The notes: generated by a model from the sequence alone, not told the origin. A stretch of DNA of 64,000 nt from Hydractinia symbiolongicarpus (GCF_029227915.1 NC_079883.1:2108001-2172000), one strand, 5' to 3'. Shown: positions 28,561 to 38,600, counted from the stretch's first letter. Numbers and translations: made by a program.

Positions 28561-29552
28561 AAGAATCTTAATTATTGGTGTCTAATTGTTCCATTTATCA
28601 CATTTATAAGGTAAAAGTCCAAAATCATTTCAACTAGGTACCGCGTTCAGTAGTTCACTTTAAAACCAATGCAACCTAGTAGTATCGGCAAAATCTCGCT
28701 AATTACATGTTGGTACTAATATGTGACGCAGCCGTTGTAACTCAAACGGACTGATACCGTTCGAAAATCAATGAAATTTAATTTTAGAAACTGTCTCTAT
28801 TTCTTTAGCGCGCGCTGACAGCTTTGATTTGTACCACTGTAAAAAATGACTTATTGATCTAAATATTTATATAAAGAGCTAACAGAGCGCCCAGTGTAAC
28901 TGCGGAGTTCCAGCAGTCATCCCAAAGTAAGTAGAATGTTAATTCTTTGAGCCCATTTTTTTCATTTATCACATTTATAACGTCAAAGTCCAGTATCAGT
29001 TCAATTAGGTGCCACTGTCAATCGTTCCACTTCTAAAACCAATGCAACCTAGGAATATCGGAAAAATGCCGCTAAGTACATGTTGGTGCGAATATGTGAC
29101 GCAACCGTTGTAACTCAAACGGACTGATACCGTTTGAAAGTCAATGAAATGTAGTTTTCGAAAATGTCTCTATTTCCTAATCGCGGCAAGTCCTAGTCGG
29201 CAAAATCTCGCTAAATACATGTTGGTACTAAAATGTGATTCAACCGTTATAACTCAAACGGACTGATACGGTTCGAAAGTCAATGAAATATAGTTTTATA
29301 AACTGTCTTTATTTCTTCAGCGCGCGCTGACGGCTTTGATTGGTCTCACTATAAAAAATGACTTATTGATCTAAATATTTAAATAAAGAGCTAACACACC
29401 GTCTAGTGTAACTGCAGAGTTCCAGAAGTCATCCCAAAGTAATAAGAATGTTAATTGTTGGAGTCGAATTGTCCCATTTATCACATTTATAAGATAAATG
29501 TACAAAATAAATTCAACTAGGTCCTACAGTCAATCGTTCCACTTGTAGAACC
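28561..29552. repeat. Divergent edge of the satellite array
   Basis: The last monomers carry many substitutions. One is severely shortened: the GTTGGT landmarks at 29082 and 29221 are only 139 bp apart. Satellite similarity stops at about 29552 within CACTTGTAGAACC, where unrelated GC-richer sequence begins. Decay toward an array edge, with homogenised copies inside, is the classical satellite pattern. Confidence 0.85.
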
Positions 29553-29890
29553 CTTGCCATTGGGGCTATAGCCTCGGGCCTAGGTGTCCCCTTGGCTATT
29601 GCCATGGGGGCTCACTATTGCGGCCGGGATAGGTCAAGCAGGTGTCCGGAATACCTCAAAAAGACTCGGGGTTAAGAGTAAGAAGCATGAAGGCATAAGG
29701 CTGCTTGCGGAGGCTAAATTAAATCCTATTATCAATTTTATTTCAAAGGCAATGGAGAACGGTGTGATTAGTAACTACGAGTACAGCCTTATCAGTAGGG
29801 AAAAGCAGAGGTATATGCTCAAAAGAACAAATGCGGCAGCGGTTCAATAGGATTGTGAATCGTATCAACGAGCAAGAGTGTGCCCGCTAG
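29553..29890 (+). pseudogene. Broken gene for a Gly/Ala-rich hydrophobic protein with a conserved C-terminal helix region
   Basis: The central reading frame (29584-29850) encodes a hydrophobic Gly/Ala-rich stretch, then SKRLGVKSKKHEGIRLLAEA and a helical acidic/basic tail. The KKHE..LAEAKLN pattern reminds me of an uncharacterised family that is multicopy in cnidarian mobile elements; this is memory, not a search. Two frameshifts are visible. Before about 29610 the hydrophobic segment is better in another frame, and after about 29825 the conserved-looking tail continues in a different frame to a stop at 29888-29890. It abuts the satellite directly, so the 5' part was lost at the junction. The product is probably not made. 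Confidence 0.5.
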
Positions 29891-30047
29891 TTGCTAGTAG
29901 CAGGGATGAGGGGAGAAAAGAGATGCAGGATAAGATTTTAAAAAACGTCCGACCTGCAGAGTTTGTAAGCGGTACTTCGAGTCCCCACCTGAGTATGAGC
30001 CTTAATTTGTATTATACTTTATAGGTCTACAAAGCAAAAATATGGTT
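29891..30047. other. Short spacer between convergent broken genes
   Basis: This lies between the '+' pseudogene and the minus-strand gene ending at 30048. I see only a short open stretch from an ATG near 29922, with no recognisable similarity. Confidence 0.4.
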
Positions 30048-30605
30048 TCTTAATCCTCGTCCAACAGCCATTTCTTTTTAAAGTCTTTATACCGGCATTC
30101 TGTGATGTGTACCTGAGGGTAGTGGTTTTTAACTTGTACATATACCGATGAAATAGCTAGAATGGCGCCGGCTTGGCATGGTTCATCATACGGTACGGGC
30201 ATACCATAAAATTTGGTGGTAATTGTGTCCTTATAATATTAAAGTTTAGCATTCACATAACGGTCCTTTTTCACAGGCTCCGTTGTCAATTGCTCAGATA
30301 TTAGCTCTTCAATCTTGTACCAGATTTGGCTATATTTTGCAACCCAATCAGGGTACTCCTCAAAATCGAGACTCATTTCCGGTACAGCATTAGCGTTGTA
30401 CCGGGTCACTCCATGTGCAGACCAGATTTTAGGTGTTTTTACCCTGAGTGCTCCCACGAGGTCCTGTGTATAGTATCCTACTGTATATCGTTCGTCTTAC
30501 CTCCGTTAGCAGGAATAGGGTCTGATATTGTTACATACTCCACGTTGATACCATTAATATCCGTAAAGGTAGCGGCAAAATTGTAGAATAGATTTGGGTT
30601 GACAA
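30048..30605 (-). pseudogene. Broken gene resembling small ssDNA-binding-like proteins of large DNA viruses / Polinton-type elements
   Basis: Reading down the minus strand, a frame from about 30605 gives a beta-rich segment (NLFYNFAATFTDINGINVEY). A shift and stop follow near 30480. The frame 30457-30239 then contains LRVKTPKIWSAHGVTRYN and EMSLDFEEYPDWV, hits a TAA at 30239, and continues in the same frame to a final TAA at 30048 (ending KKKWLLDED). The 'VKTP..W...GV..YN...EMSLDFE' pattern reminds me of small OB-fold-like proteins (DUF5871-like) in large DNA viruses and virus-like transposons; the family call is tentative. At least one frameshift and one in-frame stop make it a relic. Confidence 0.45.
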
Positions 30606-30632
30606 GCTCGTTTTCAAATGGTAGCATATTCT

Positions 30633-30821
30633 TTATTGTATATAGAACGATCTCAGAGAATTACATGTCATGGTACATACGCAGCCACCTCTGTTATATG
30701 TGATATATTCGTGATAGTAGTACCGACATAGCATTTTACCACTTGCCACGAACCTACGTCCACAGGTACATTTATCATATGCATCGAGCACTGCCAAACA
30801 GTCACCGCATTCCTCATTCAT
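30633..30821 (-). CDS. Small Cys-rich protein, 62 aa, function unknown
   Basis: This intact frame starts MNEECGDCLAVLDAYDKCTC and has seven cysteines, including CxxC and CxC pairs, in its first 50 residues. That pattern could bind zinc. It starts 10 bp after the end of the next minus-strand ORF and sits in a run of closely packed minus-strand frames, which is a viral or mobile-element style of layout. I recognise no family. It may equally be a chance frame; the cysteine spacing and packing are the only support. Confidence 0.3.
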   Translation of the reverse strand: MNEECGDCLAVLDAYDKCTCGRRFVASGKMLCRYYYHEYITYNRGGCVCTMTCNSLRSFYIQ

Positions 30822-30830
30822 TTATTAAGA

Positions 30831-30950
30831 CTATAGACGATCCTCCGGGTCTTTAATCCTCCGTTCATTAGACCTCTCCTTTTCTGATTCTTGTGCACAT
30901 GCCAGGGTTACAAGAGGTAGGGATAGACCGATAGCAGTCAGGAAAGTCAT
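30831..30950 (-). CDS. Very small ORF with signal-peptide or membrane-anchor character, 39 aa
   Basis: ATG at 30950-30948, stop at 30833-30831. The N-terminus MTFLTAIGLSLPLVTLACAQ is strongly hydrophobic and ends in a plausible signal-peptidase context (Ala-Cys-Ala-Gln). It is followed by a highly charged tail rich in Glu, Arg and Lys. The ORF is 10 bp upstream of the Cys-rich ORF in the same direction. It is too short to assign, and may be a remnant exon or a small secreted or membrane peptide of the virus-like cluster. Confidence 0.3.
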   Translation of the reverse strand: MTFLTAIGLSLPLVTLACAQESEKERSNERRIKDPEDRL

Positions 30951-31002
30951 GAATAACACTTTTTCAAGCTATATTGACAGTTAATGCACATTTTATTATA
31001 TC

Positions 31003-31218
31003 TTACAGATACCTCAGCAGCCATGGCTCCTTTTCAACGGCTTTATTGCACATGTCCTGTGTTTTGAACTGGTTCGGCATATATCGGAGCAGCCAGGTAT
31101 TCTTTTGAACAACCCCATTACACATGTCCCGCGTCTTGAACCTGTCTGGTACATATTTGAGCAGCCATGGCTTTTTTTTGACGACTTTGTTGCACATGTC
31201 TTGGGTCTTGAAACTCAT
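31003..31218 (-). CDS. DUF4116-like repeat protein (short), ~71 aa
   Basis: Three repeats of about 23 residues, of the type FKTQDMCNKAV-EKEPWLLRY-P, are visible. The frame is open up to 31305, but the first ~29 residues do not fit the repeat. I prefer the ATG at 31218-31216, which gives MSFKTQDMCNKVV. The repeat ('..MC..AV...PWLLKYVPD') matches what I know as DUF4116-type repeats, found in giant viruses, protists and mobile DNA of cnidarians; the function is unknown. A minus-strand AATAAA lies at 30992-30997, just after the stop. The next DUF4116-like gene ends at 31265 in another frame, so this is probably a partial tandem copy. Confidence 0.5.
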   Translation of the reverse strand: MSFKTQDMCNKVVKKKPWLLKYVPDRFKTRDMCNGVVQKNTWLLRYMPNQFKTQDMCNKAVEKEPWLLRYL

Positions 31219-31264
31219 CTTTATTAGTAGTATTATCTTGCAACAATTGCTGTAAGACAACCGC

Positions 31265-31966
31265 TTAAGCCAACCCGCACAACTTTTCAAGATGTGCCTT
31301 TTCATCCTCTGAAAGGCACCAATCGATAACCCTATCTAAATGCCATGTTATTGGAGCCAACTCCTCCATAATTATAGCCTTTTCGGCTTTCCTCTGGCGA
31401 TAGCCAGAGAGTAATTCAGGTATAGTGTTCATGATACTAGACATGTCCCGGATGACAAACCAGTCCGGGACATACTTGAATAACTCGGGATCCTCCTCAA
31501 CGGCCTTGTTACACATGTCCTGCGTCTTGAATTGATCCGGTACACCCATGGGAACCCAGAGATACCTTTCAACGGCGTTGCTACACATATCTCGCGTCTT
31601 GAACCAGTCCGGGGTATACCTGAGATATTAGGGCTCCTTTTCAACATCCTTGTTATATATATCCCAAGTCCTGAATTTTGGTGTCACGCAACTTAACACC
31701 CAGGGATCCTCTCCAACAGCCTTATTGCACATGTCCTGCATCCTGAACTGTTCCAGCACCCGGTAGAGCATCCGGGCATTCTTTTCAACGGCCTTGTTAT
31801 AAGATTCCTCTTTATCAATATCATTCTCCGACCTGGCAATCAATTCAGCTTTACATAGTCTATAATTTAAGTCCACGGGTTTTTGCAATATCGCGTAATT
31901 GTTTGAGAGTGTGTGAATCCATTTCTCTTTATTATATACAATTTTTACAAAGTCAGAGGATTTCAT
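31265..31966 (-). pseudogene. DUF4116-like repeat protein gene interrupted by one stop
   Basis: A single frame runs from ATG 31966 to the stop at 31265 except for one TAA at 31628-31630, which falls inside a repeat (KEP-stop-YLRYTPD). The part before the stop (112 aa) has a unique N-terminus (residues 1-50) and then repeats around QDMCNKAVGEDPW. The part after it has further repeats (TRDMCSNAVERY, TQDMCNKAVEEDPELFKYVP), then WFVIRDM, and a C-terminal region with WHLDRVIDWCLSEDEKAHLE, which looks like the terminal cap of this family. The length fits a complete gene of about 230 codons. The stop suggests recent inactivation. Confidence 0.55.
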
Positions 31967-32294
31967 TCTGCTCGACTAACACAGTTATTTCCCTTAGGGA
32001 ATTTCCCCTTACTCATTTTTGTATGTTAGGGAAATTCCCCGATGTGCGTAGAATGTTATGGGAAATTGTGCTAGAAAATATTGGACCTCTTATTCTACAT
32101 TGATGACGTCACAGCAGTGAATACTAGGTCTTGGATAGATGCAGTGATTCATATGGACTAGGTCTTGGATGGTACCGGATTAATAGGGATTGTTGTGACT
32201 TGCTGTGACTTGCTGTGACGTCACGGCATTGCACGCACGCGACTGTGCCAGAAGTAACATTTTTCTGTCTCTTCCCAGCATCAATAACTCTCAC
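31967..32294. other. Spacer with short direct repeats and CRE-like palindromes
   Basis: No gene is seen. ACTAGGTCTTGGAT occurs twice (about 32124 and 32157), TGACTTGCTG is repeated near 32200, and TGACGTCA occurs near 32103 and 32216. These eight-base palindromes are CREB/ATF-type consensus sites, but nothing else supports a promoter here. Confidence 0.35.
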
Positions 32295-32533
32295 TTGTAA
32301 CACTTTCAACTGCTCCTCGATGATAGAATTAAGAGGGCACACCACAAATACTATATTTTGGACACTCTTTCTTGGCAAAAAGTCTGCCAACAAATAAAAC
32401 CACATGGATTTTCCAAATCCAGTAGGTAAAACGCCACTAACATCATATCCATTTAAACGATGCTCAAAACTTTTTACTTGCTGTGGCTTTAAGATATTGT
32501 TATTAAAATTATTAATTAAAAAAGTTTGTTTGT
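32295..32533 (-). pseudogene. RecQ-like DNA helicase exon (fragment)
   Basis: The minus-strand frame encodes ILKPQQVKSFEHRLNGYDVS, then VLPTGFGKS (Walker A, motif I) and VVCPLNSIIEEQ (motif Ia region). This is the start of the helicase core of RecQ/SF2 proteins, which unwind DNA using ATP. A good splice donor (CAA|GTGAGAG) falls at 32294, straight after the conserved part. The frame is open upstream only to about 32533 and no matching neighbouring exons (DEAD box, motifs III-VI) are visible, so this is a lone exon or a transposon-borne fragment. Similar multicopy RecQ-like fragments are, as I remember, common in cnidarian repeats. Confidence 0.55.
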
Positions 32534-32898
32534 TTTTCTATGACTATGATGCAATTTACAAAATAATTGTAGTGCCTTGTTCATTTTGAAAAACGGAACC
32601 CTTTTGCCAGCTTAACTCGCCGTTCACTTTGTGAAATTTTACTCCATATATGGATGTCACATATCCATTTAAAGAACTGTCGACATAGCAAAAATGCTGA
32701 CGCTGCAGTCTAAACCCAAGATTTTTGGGTGTAAAAAGCGCCCAGGTCCATGGACTTCTTTTACGCGCCTTACCCGATATCAAAAAAGTGAAAAGAGGTA
32801 CTGGGGACGAGGTTGGGTAATTTCATCCAGTATTTTAAAAGTTATCAGACTTTGAAAATGCTGCGGGCACTTTATGCCCCTCCCATCCCCGCATACCA

Positions 32899-33015
32899 AA
32901 TAGGGTTAAGACGTGTTAGTACCTAACGTCTCTAAAACGTCACAAGAATACGCCTTTTTTTCCGTTTGTCAAAGATGTCTTTAGGGGATGTTTATATGGG
33001 AAATGTTTCCTCGGT
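32899..33015 (+). repeat. Left arm of a foldback (long inverted-repeat) element
   Basis: Two modules match the region 34411-34515 in inverted orientation: AATAGGGTTAAG (32899-32910, perfect) and GTTTATATGGGAAATGTTTC (from 32990, about 22 of 26 matches). The spacing between modules is similar on both sides (91 and 79 bp). Together with the right arm this suggests an old DNA transposon or MITE of about 1.6 kb. Confidence 0.5.
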
Positions 33016-33562
33016 TAGCGGGGAAATATTTCAGAATGATATAACTTTTACTTCATGTTCATATGGCATGGACGAGAAAACTTTTCCTCCGGTAAGAAAA
33101 TATCATGTCATATTATTATTGTTTATTGTGATAAGAATCTGTTGTTTATTTTTGAATATTATGCTGAATCGTTTCCATTAGAAGATTTGCTATCGCCGCG
33201 TCTTAAAAAGCATATCGGATAGGAAACAGGTCAATAAACTTTTCGGCATGCAAGTAATAAAAACTTCTTCAGTTTTGTGGTTTTGCTCAAAATGGCGTCG
33301 AGTAAAGTTGACTTCAGTACGCAAATTGTAATACTTCAAAATATGTGGATTTCAACACGCAATATGTTCAGTTCGGTAATTTTATTTTTAACTGGAAGAC
33401 AAAATAAAACGCAAAATAAAGTTTATTTTGAAGATGTTGGTTTCTGATTCAAATAAAAGAAGAAAAAAGAAGAAAAACCTCTAAAATACTGGACAAGACC
33501 TGGTAGAAATATTATATGCTTCACAAAAAGTTAAAAAATATCGTATTGATTTTTAAGACGAT

Positions 33563-33617
33563 TCGCTAAATCGTCTATTGGAAAGTAAGAGTTAGTTTCC
33601 ATTGGACGATTTAGCGA
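33563..33617. repeat. 22-bp inverted repeat (hairpin)
   Basis: The left arm TCGCTAAATCGTCTATTGG.. at 33563-33584 pairs with the right arm at 33596-33617 with only two or three mismatches and an 11-nt loop. The left arm also contains a small palindrome (GACGATTCGCTAAATCGTC). It lies 36 bp before the Helitron start, and its role is unknown. Confidence 0.6.
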
Positions 33618-33652
33618 GTTTGTTAACAACCCGAGATCTCGACTTGACAATA

Positions 33653-34389
33653 TCTATATAATAATACGCCAGTTCTGTCTGTCTGTCACTTTTGCAAAGT
33701 GGATTGTTATCTTCACTACTTTCTTTCATAAAGTCTGTAATACATCCCAATAAAATGGTTCTGTAATTTACCAAACTTTAACAGTGAATAATATTAACGT
33801 AAAAGGAATGTATATTAACATAAGCGAAGCCATTACACTGCACCTGAAACTTTGTGGCCAAATAACTTGGAAACGAGGTGATGACGTCAATGATTTTTTA
33901 CCGCGTGGGTAACTAGGGACCACCTAGGACAAATTTCGGTAATTTTCCCAAACCTGGGTCCCAGAATCCGTTTCGGAATGGACGGGTTGACAACTTCATC
34001 AGAAAAACATTTAAACCCCAATATTTCTGCAACCGTTTCTCAAAGGTACATCATCCTATACATTTTCTTGATCGCAGTTTCAAGATCTATGTGATGGAGG
34101 CAACAGATATACTAATTTCTAAAAAAATATTTAGGGTTTTGAGGGTTCTTTGCTGACGTGGGCAAAATTTTTAATCCCTGATATCTCCTTAGGCGTTCGT
34201 CGAGAACATATGATCCTCTACATTATTTTGACCAGCGTTTCAACCTCTACACATTACAGACAAAGAATAAACAAATTTCGCAATTTTTTTTATCTGCACT
34301 GCGCTGCTGACGTCAGCAAAACATCTAAAACAGCTTTTTTTTATTGACCTTTTGCCAAAGTGGATTTATCCACGGGCTTTATCGACTAG
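33653..34389 (+). mobile_element. Non-autonomous Helitron, 737 bp
   Basis: The 5' end TCTATATAATAATACGCC is preceded by A (33652). The 3' end has the perfect hairpin GTGGAT-TT-ATCCAC, then GGGCTTTATCGA and CTAG (34386-34389), followed by T. Helitrons insert between A and T without target duplication, start with TC and end with CTAG/CTRR after a hairpin; all these hallmarks are present. There is no Rep/helicase gene inside. The interior carries an imperfectly repeated unit (two related stretches near 33990-34130 and 34150-34310, with shared 'GATATCTCC/TCAAAGGTACATCATCC'-type sequence). It is nested in the foldback element. Confidence 0.7.
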
Positions 34390-34410
34390 TACTGTAATAC
34401 TTACCTAGTT

Positions 34411-34515
34411 CCCGAGAAAATATTTCCCATATGAACAGCTCCTTATTAGACGTTACGCTTTTAGGCATCTACGGTGGTCTTTAAAAGACGTTTCAAACAC
34501 GTGCTTAACCCTATT
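34411..34515 (-). repeat. Right arm of the foldback element
   Basis: This is the inverted counterpart of 32899-33015. Just outside it lies a strong G7/C7 hairpin (about 34521-34541, GGGGGGG and CCCCCCC around TACTG). The interior between the arms holds no transposase and is partly occupied by a younger Helitron (33653-34389). Confidence 0.5.
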
Positions 34516-35692
34516 CGGGCTGGGGGGGTACTGCCCCCCCGGTCATAGTATTCTTGAAGAAACCCGGAATGAAAAGGGTTATGATGTCTCGTGTTTACTA
34601 GGTTTCGCAATAAAAAGTATGTAATGAACCTAAAGGTTTTATCAACTAAAAACCCTTCACTTCTGCACAGATTTTTTCTTGAAAAGATGTATTCTTATCT
34701 ATATTTATATACTATTTGGAAAGTATTCTTTTGTTAGGGTTAGGGTTTTTGTTACCAATATTATTTCAATTGACATTTGTTTGAAATGCGTTACTCCTAA
34801 TCTCCTTAATATCTGCAAATGACAATGTACGGTAATCTTAAAAGTGTTTGAGATTAATTATTTAAAAAACATTTAACTACACTAATGAATTTGAAGAGAT
34901 TTTTAAGACTTCTTTTTGGTCCAAAAAATGTTGCTGCTCATCATCAGTCCGTCACAGAACAACAATGAGAGGCGTTGTTATTGGTATAATATTCTAAATT
35001 TTCAACTAACATCCGGGTGTAAAAGTTTAACATAGGGATAGGTTTGTTGTAAATCGCGTCGTTACGGTTTCTTAGTTTCTTTACATTGATTTTGTTCCAA
35101 TACAAGAGCCGAAATCACCGGGGAGGAGACTGACTTGATGTTTGGCTTAAATGTAATTACGTGCGTAACAAAACTTAAAATTCGAAAGCACAAATTTTTG
35201 TAAATAAGAACTAGGAAGTTCAGGTTGTGTTTTTTTCACAAAATATACTCTACATATTTGCGTGTGTATGTCAGTAAAGCTTCAACGTTGCCAATTTTTT
35301 ATTTGTTGATGTTCTTACTTCTCTCTATTTCTATTTAATTGAGCAAATAAAGCAAATTGGATTAATAAAACCTCTCTTTATCAACCAAAAGTTAACCTTT
35401 TTCGCCTAAGTTTTCCTCCCTAATTGCCAATATTTTTGTGAAAGGGGACAAAAGTTAGGGTGGATAACAATACAAAATATAGATCATTAAATTTATACAA
35501 TAGATCTTGTCAGCTAATATTTTGATAAGAAGATTTGCTAAATTAAACCAAACTCAAATGTAAAAACAAACTTCAGTCGCTCTCCATCACAGTGCTTGCT
35601 AGCCTTTGATTTGTTAAATAAAAGTTTAAAGATGGGAGCTATATAGCTATAGCTTTGACAAAGCTCTTGATCAAGACTTATGTTTTATTTAG
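34516..35692. other. Intergenic, AT-rich, upstream of the OTU-hAT gene
   Basis: This holds the G/C hairpin at about 34521-34541 and otherwise nothing recognisable. It should contain the upstream exon(s) and the transposon terminus of the next gene, but I could not identify either by eye. Confidence 0.4.
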
Positions 35693-38600
35693 CTCTGAAA
35701 GTACTGGAAATTGCTTGTACAGTTCTGCTTCCATCCTGCTTGTTGGTGACAATTCGTTGGTTGAGGATCTCAGAATTTTAACGTCATTAGAGTTGTTTCT
35801 GTGTTCTGAATATTACAGTAGGCACCCTGTTTTGTTGTCGTTATTTGAAGAACACAAAGGTAAGGTATTTAAATCTGTTGATAGCATTTTGCGAATGGTA
35901 ACATCTTTTGAAGCTCTTGATGCTTCAGGTTCTTCGTGCTCTAATAAGTTGGTAAAAAATGAAGCCATTGGTAACTGTAAAAATCAAAAGTGGTGTAGCT
36001 TACTTTGCATATTTGCTTTGTCGTCAGTGTCATTGGCCAACATTAATACATATTTTCCGGATTGTGGTGACTCAAGGGATAAAATTTTATTTAATTGTAT
36101 AATCAGTCCAAGAAATCCCACTCCTTCTTTAAGGACATTGAAATTTCTATTTTGTTTACAAAGTTTTAATGTTGACTCAAGTATCACCTTTAAGCCTAAT
36201 CATTTTGTTCCCATAATTTTTGTGCCTAACGGTACAAAGCGAAAGTTACCGCACATCACAAAAAAAGAAAAAATGTCTTGTGTGCCTACCAAAAAAATTT
36301 CAGTTCAGTCAAAGCTCAGTTTTTGGACTGATAAATGTAGTGACACTTTAATTTTTCCAAAAGTTATGCCATTAATAAATGTTCATAAACCTGTTGTGTC
36401 AAATCCTTTAACCATCACACCAAGTTTAGACAGCAATAGTCTCATTTTTGAATCCTCACATACAATTTGTCATCCACCTGTCCAATCCCATGTTGCAACA
36501 ACAAGCATTGTCACACAACAGATTTCACAATCAACTGTAATTTCAGAAGCTTGTGCAGTTACAAAAATGCCCTTTCCTACACCATCACCTTGTAGTAACA
36601 TGCCAGACAGTTTATTACCTGTGAATAGATTTGATGTGTCATTGTACCGTGAAAAAATGAGAACTTTGAAAAATGACACTTCAGCAATTCAAGACCTCAT
36701 TAAAAACGTTTTTAAACCAAATAACAATTATGTGTTCCCAAAAACTAAAAGATGCTTTCGTTTTGAATGGTTAAACAAATTTCCTTGGTTGTGTTATTCA
36801 CCAGCAGTTGATGGTGCATATTGTCTTCCGTGTGTTTTATTTGGAGAGAAATTTCCAACCAAAACCAACAAAATTAAAAAACTGTTTTCTGAGTCATTCA
36901 GATATTGGCCAGATGCCAATGCTCATTTCCTCAAGCATAATTCTAGCACTGGACTTCATGCTGATACATCAGCTGTATTTACTAGCTTTATAAGTAATTA
37001 TTTTGGTAAGTCCCAACCAATTGACATTCTTGTTGATAGTAACAGGAGAAAAAAAATTGCTGAAAATAGAAAAAAGCTTGTCCCTATTGTTCAAGCAATA
37101 ATCTATTCTGGTAGGCAGGGCCAGGCATTAAGAGGTCATCGAGATGACACCCAGTATCATGGTGAAGTAGGGGAGTTTTCTTGTGGAAGGGTGGGGAATT
37201 TTGTGGAATTGTTGAATTTTAGGGTGCAAGGTGGAGACACTATTCTTGCTGAGCATTTGAAAAACAGCCCTAAAAATGCAACCTATATCTCCAAAACAAC
37301 ACAAAATGAGTTAATAAGTTGTTGTGGTGAATTTATTTTGGATAAATTAGTTTCTGAGATAAAAAACAATGTGTTTTATTCTATTCTTGCTGATGAAGCC
37401 TCTGATTCATCTCACAAAGAGCAAATGTCTTTAGTCCTGCGTTTTGTGGATGATTCATTTAACATTAGAGAGGAATTCATCCAGTTTATCCATTGTGATG
37501 AAGGACTTTCTGGTAAAGACTTACAGTCTGTTTTATGCAAGTGTTTAGAACATTTGAAGTTGGACATAAAAGATTGTAGGGGTCAAGCATATGACGGTGC
37601 AGGTGCTGTGGCTGGTTATAAAAATGGTCTCTCTGCACGCATTCTTAGTCTTAACAGAAAGGCCATCTATGTTCACTGTAACAGCCACCGTCTAAATTTA
37701 TCTGTGGGAAAATCTTGTACTGTGAGCTTAGTTTCACATGTTATGACTAAAATTAAACACATTACTTATTTTTTTAAATTTTCTGAAAAGCGACATCAAG
37801 CTCTTTTGGATAACATTAAAAAATATTGTCCATTAGCTACTGTCACTAAACTTACAGATGTTTGTCGCACTAGATGGGTTGAAAGAATAACTGGTTTAGA
37901 TACTTTTCAGGAGCTATATATTGCAATTTATGTTACCCTGGAAGAAATGAAGTTAAATTTAGAGATGAAATACAACCATGATACTTCAAAACAAGCAGTT
38001 GGTTTTTTTCATCAAATAGCCAACTTTGAATTTGTTGTCACTCTTGTAATTACAAGAAGTATTTTTGATGTCACTCTGCCTGTGACACAACTGCTTCAAA
38101 ATAAATCTATAGATATAATGGACTCAATAGATTTAATAAAAACTTTACAAAATGTTTTAAGACAGACAAGAAACAACGTCGACCATTTTCATGACTTATG
38201 GTACAAGGAAACTCTTTCTCTGTGTGCAAAGGTTGGTATAGAGGAGGAAAAAAAGAGGACTGTTGGAAGACAAACTAATAGGGATAATCATCCTTTCACC
38301 TGTATGTCTGACTTCTACAAAAAAGCTGTTACTAACCCTCTCTTAGACCACCTTAACAGTGAAATGAAGTCTAGATTTGAACCTATTGCACTTAGTGTAT
38401 ATAACGGCTTATGTATTGTCCCTGCTAAAATGATAAACCTTCTTTCCAATGGTAAGGTTAATTGGAAAGAAAAATTTACATCTTTTTCCTCTTTTTATGA
38501 AGATGATCTTCCTAATGCATTAGCTTTAAGTGGCGAATTAGAACTATGGGAAAGGTACTGGGTAGATTTCAAAGGTACCAGGCCTGAAACAATTGCCCAA

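Larger units (their letters stand above)
1..29552. repeat. Satellite DNA array, ~373-bp monomer, ~79 copies
   Basis: Head-to-tail repeats fill this stretch without interruption. The landmark GTTGGTACGA recurs at 141, 514 and 888, giving a 373-374 bp period that holds to about 29 kb. Monomers fall into several subtypes that differ at diagnostic sites (for example CCCGCGG, CCCACGG or CCAACGG before TCAACCGT) and are interspersed in higher-order patterns. Each monomer has three ACCGTT hexamers. The minus strand often has a 62-84 codon open frame, but 373 is not a multiple of three and the frame is broken in many monomers, so I do not call it a gene. Long satellites with higher-order structure are typical of centromeric or pericentromeric heterochromatin. 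I recall a satellite of about this length being reported in Hydractinia but cannot verify it here. Confidence 0.97.

Noticed and set aside
220-29300. Hammerhead-like CTGATACCGTTAGAAAGTC in every satellite monomer
   Set aside because: It lacks the invariant CTGANGA (CTGATAC instead) and no consistent three-helix fold was found.
1-29552. Dozens of similar 62-84 codon minus-strand frames inside the satellite
   Set aside because: They recur only because the monomer recurs. The period is not a multiple of three, many monomers break the frame, and variants between copies look unconstrained at codon positions. No initiation or splice context is consistent.
1-29552. CENP-B box in the satellite
   Set aside because: I looked for TTCG-N4-A-N2-CGGG. 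The nearest candidates (TTCTTCAGCGGG; TTGTAACTCAAACGGG) fail in core bases or spacing.
34734-34745. Interstitial telomere repeat TTAGGGTTAGGG
   Set aside because: Only two units; easily chance in this composition.
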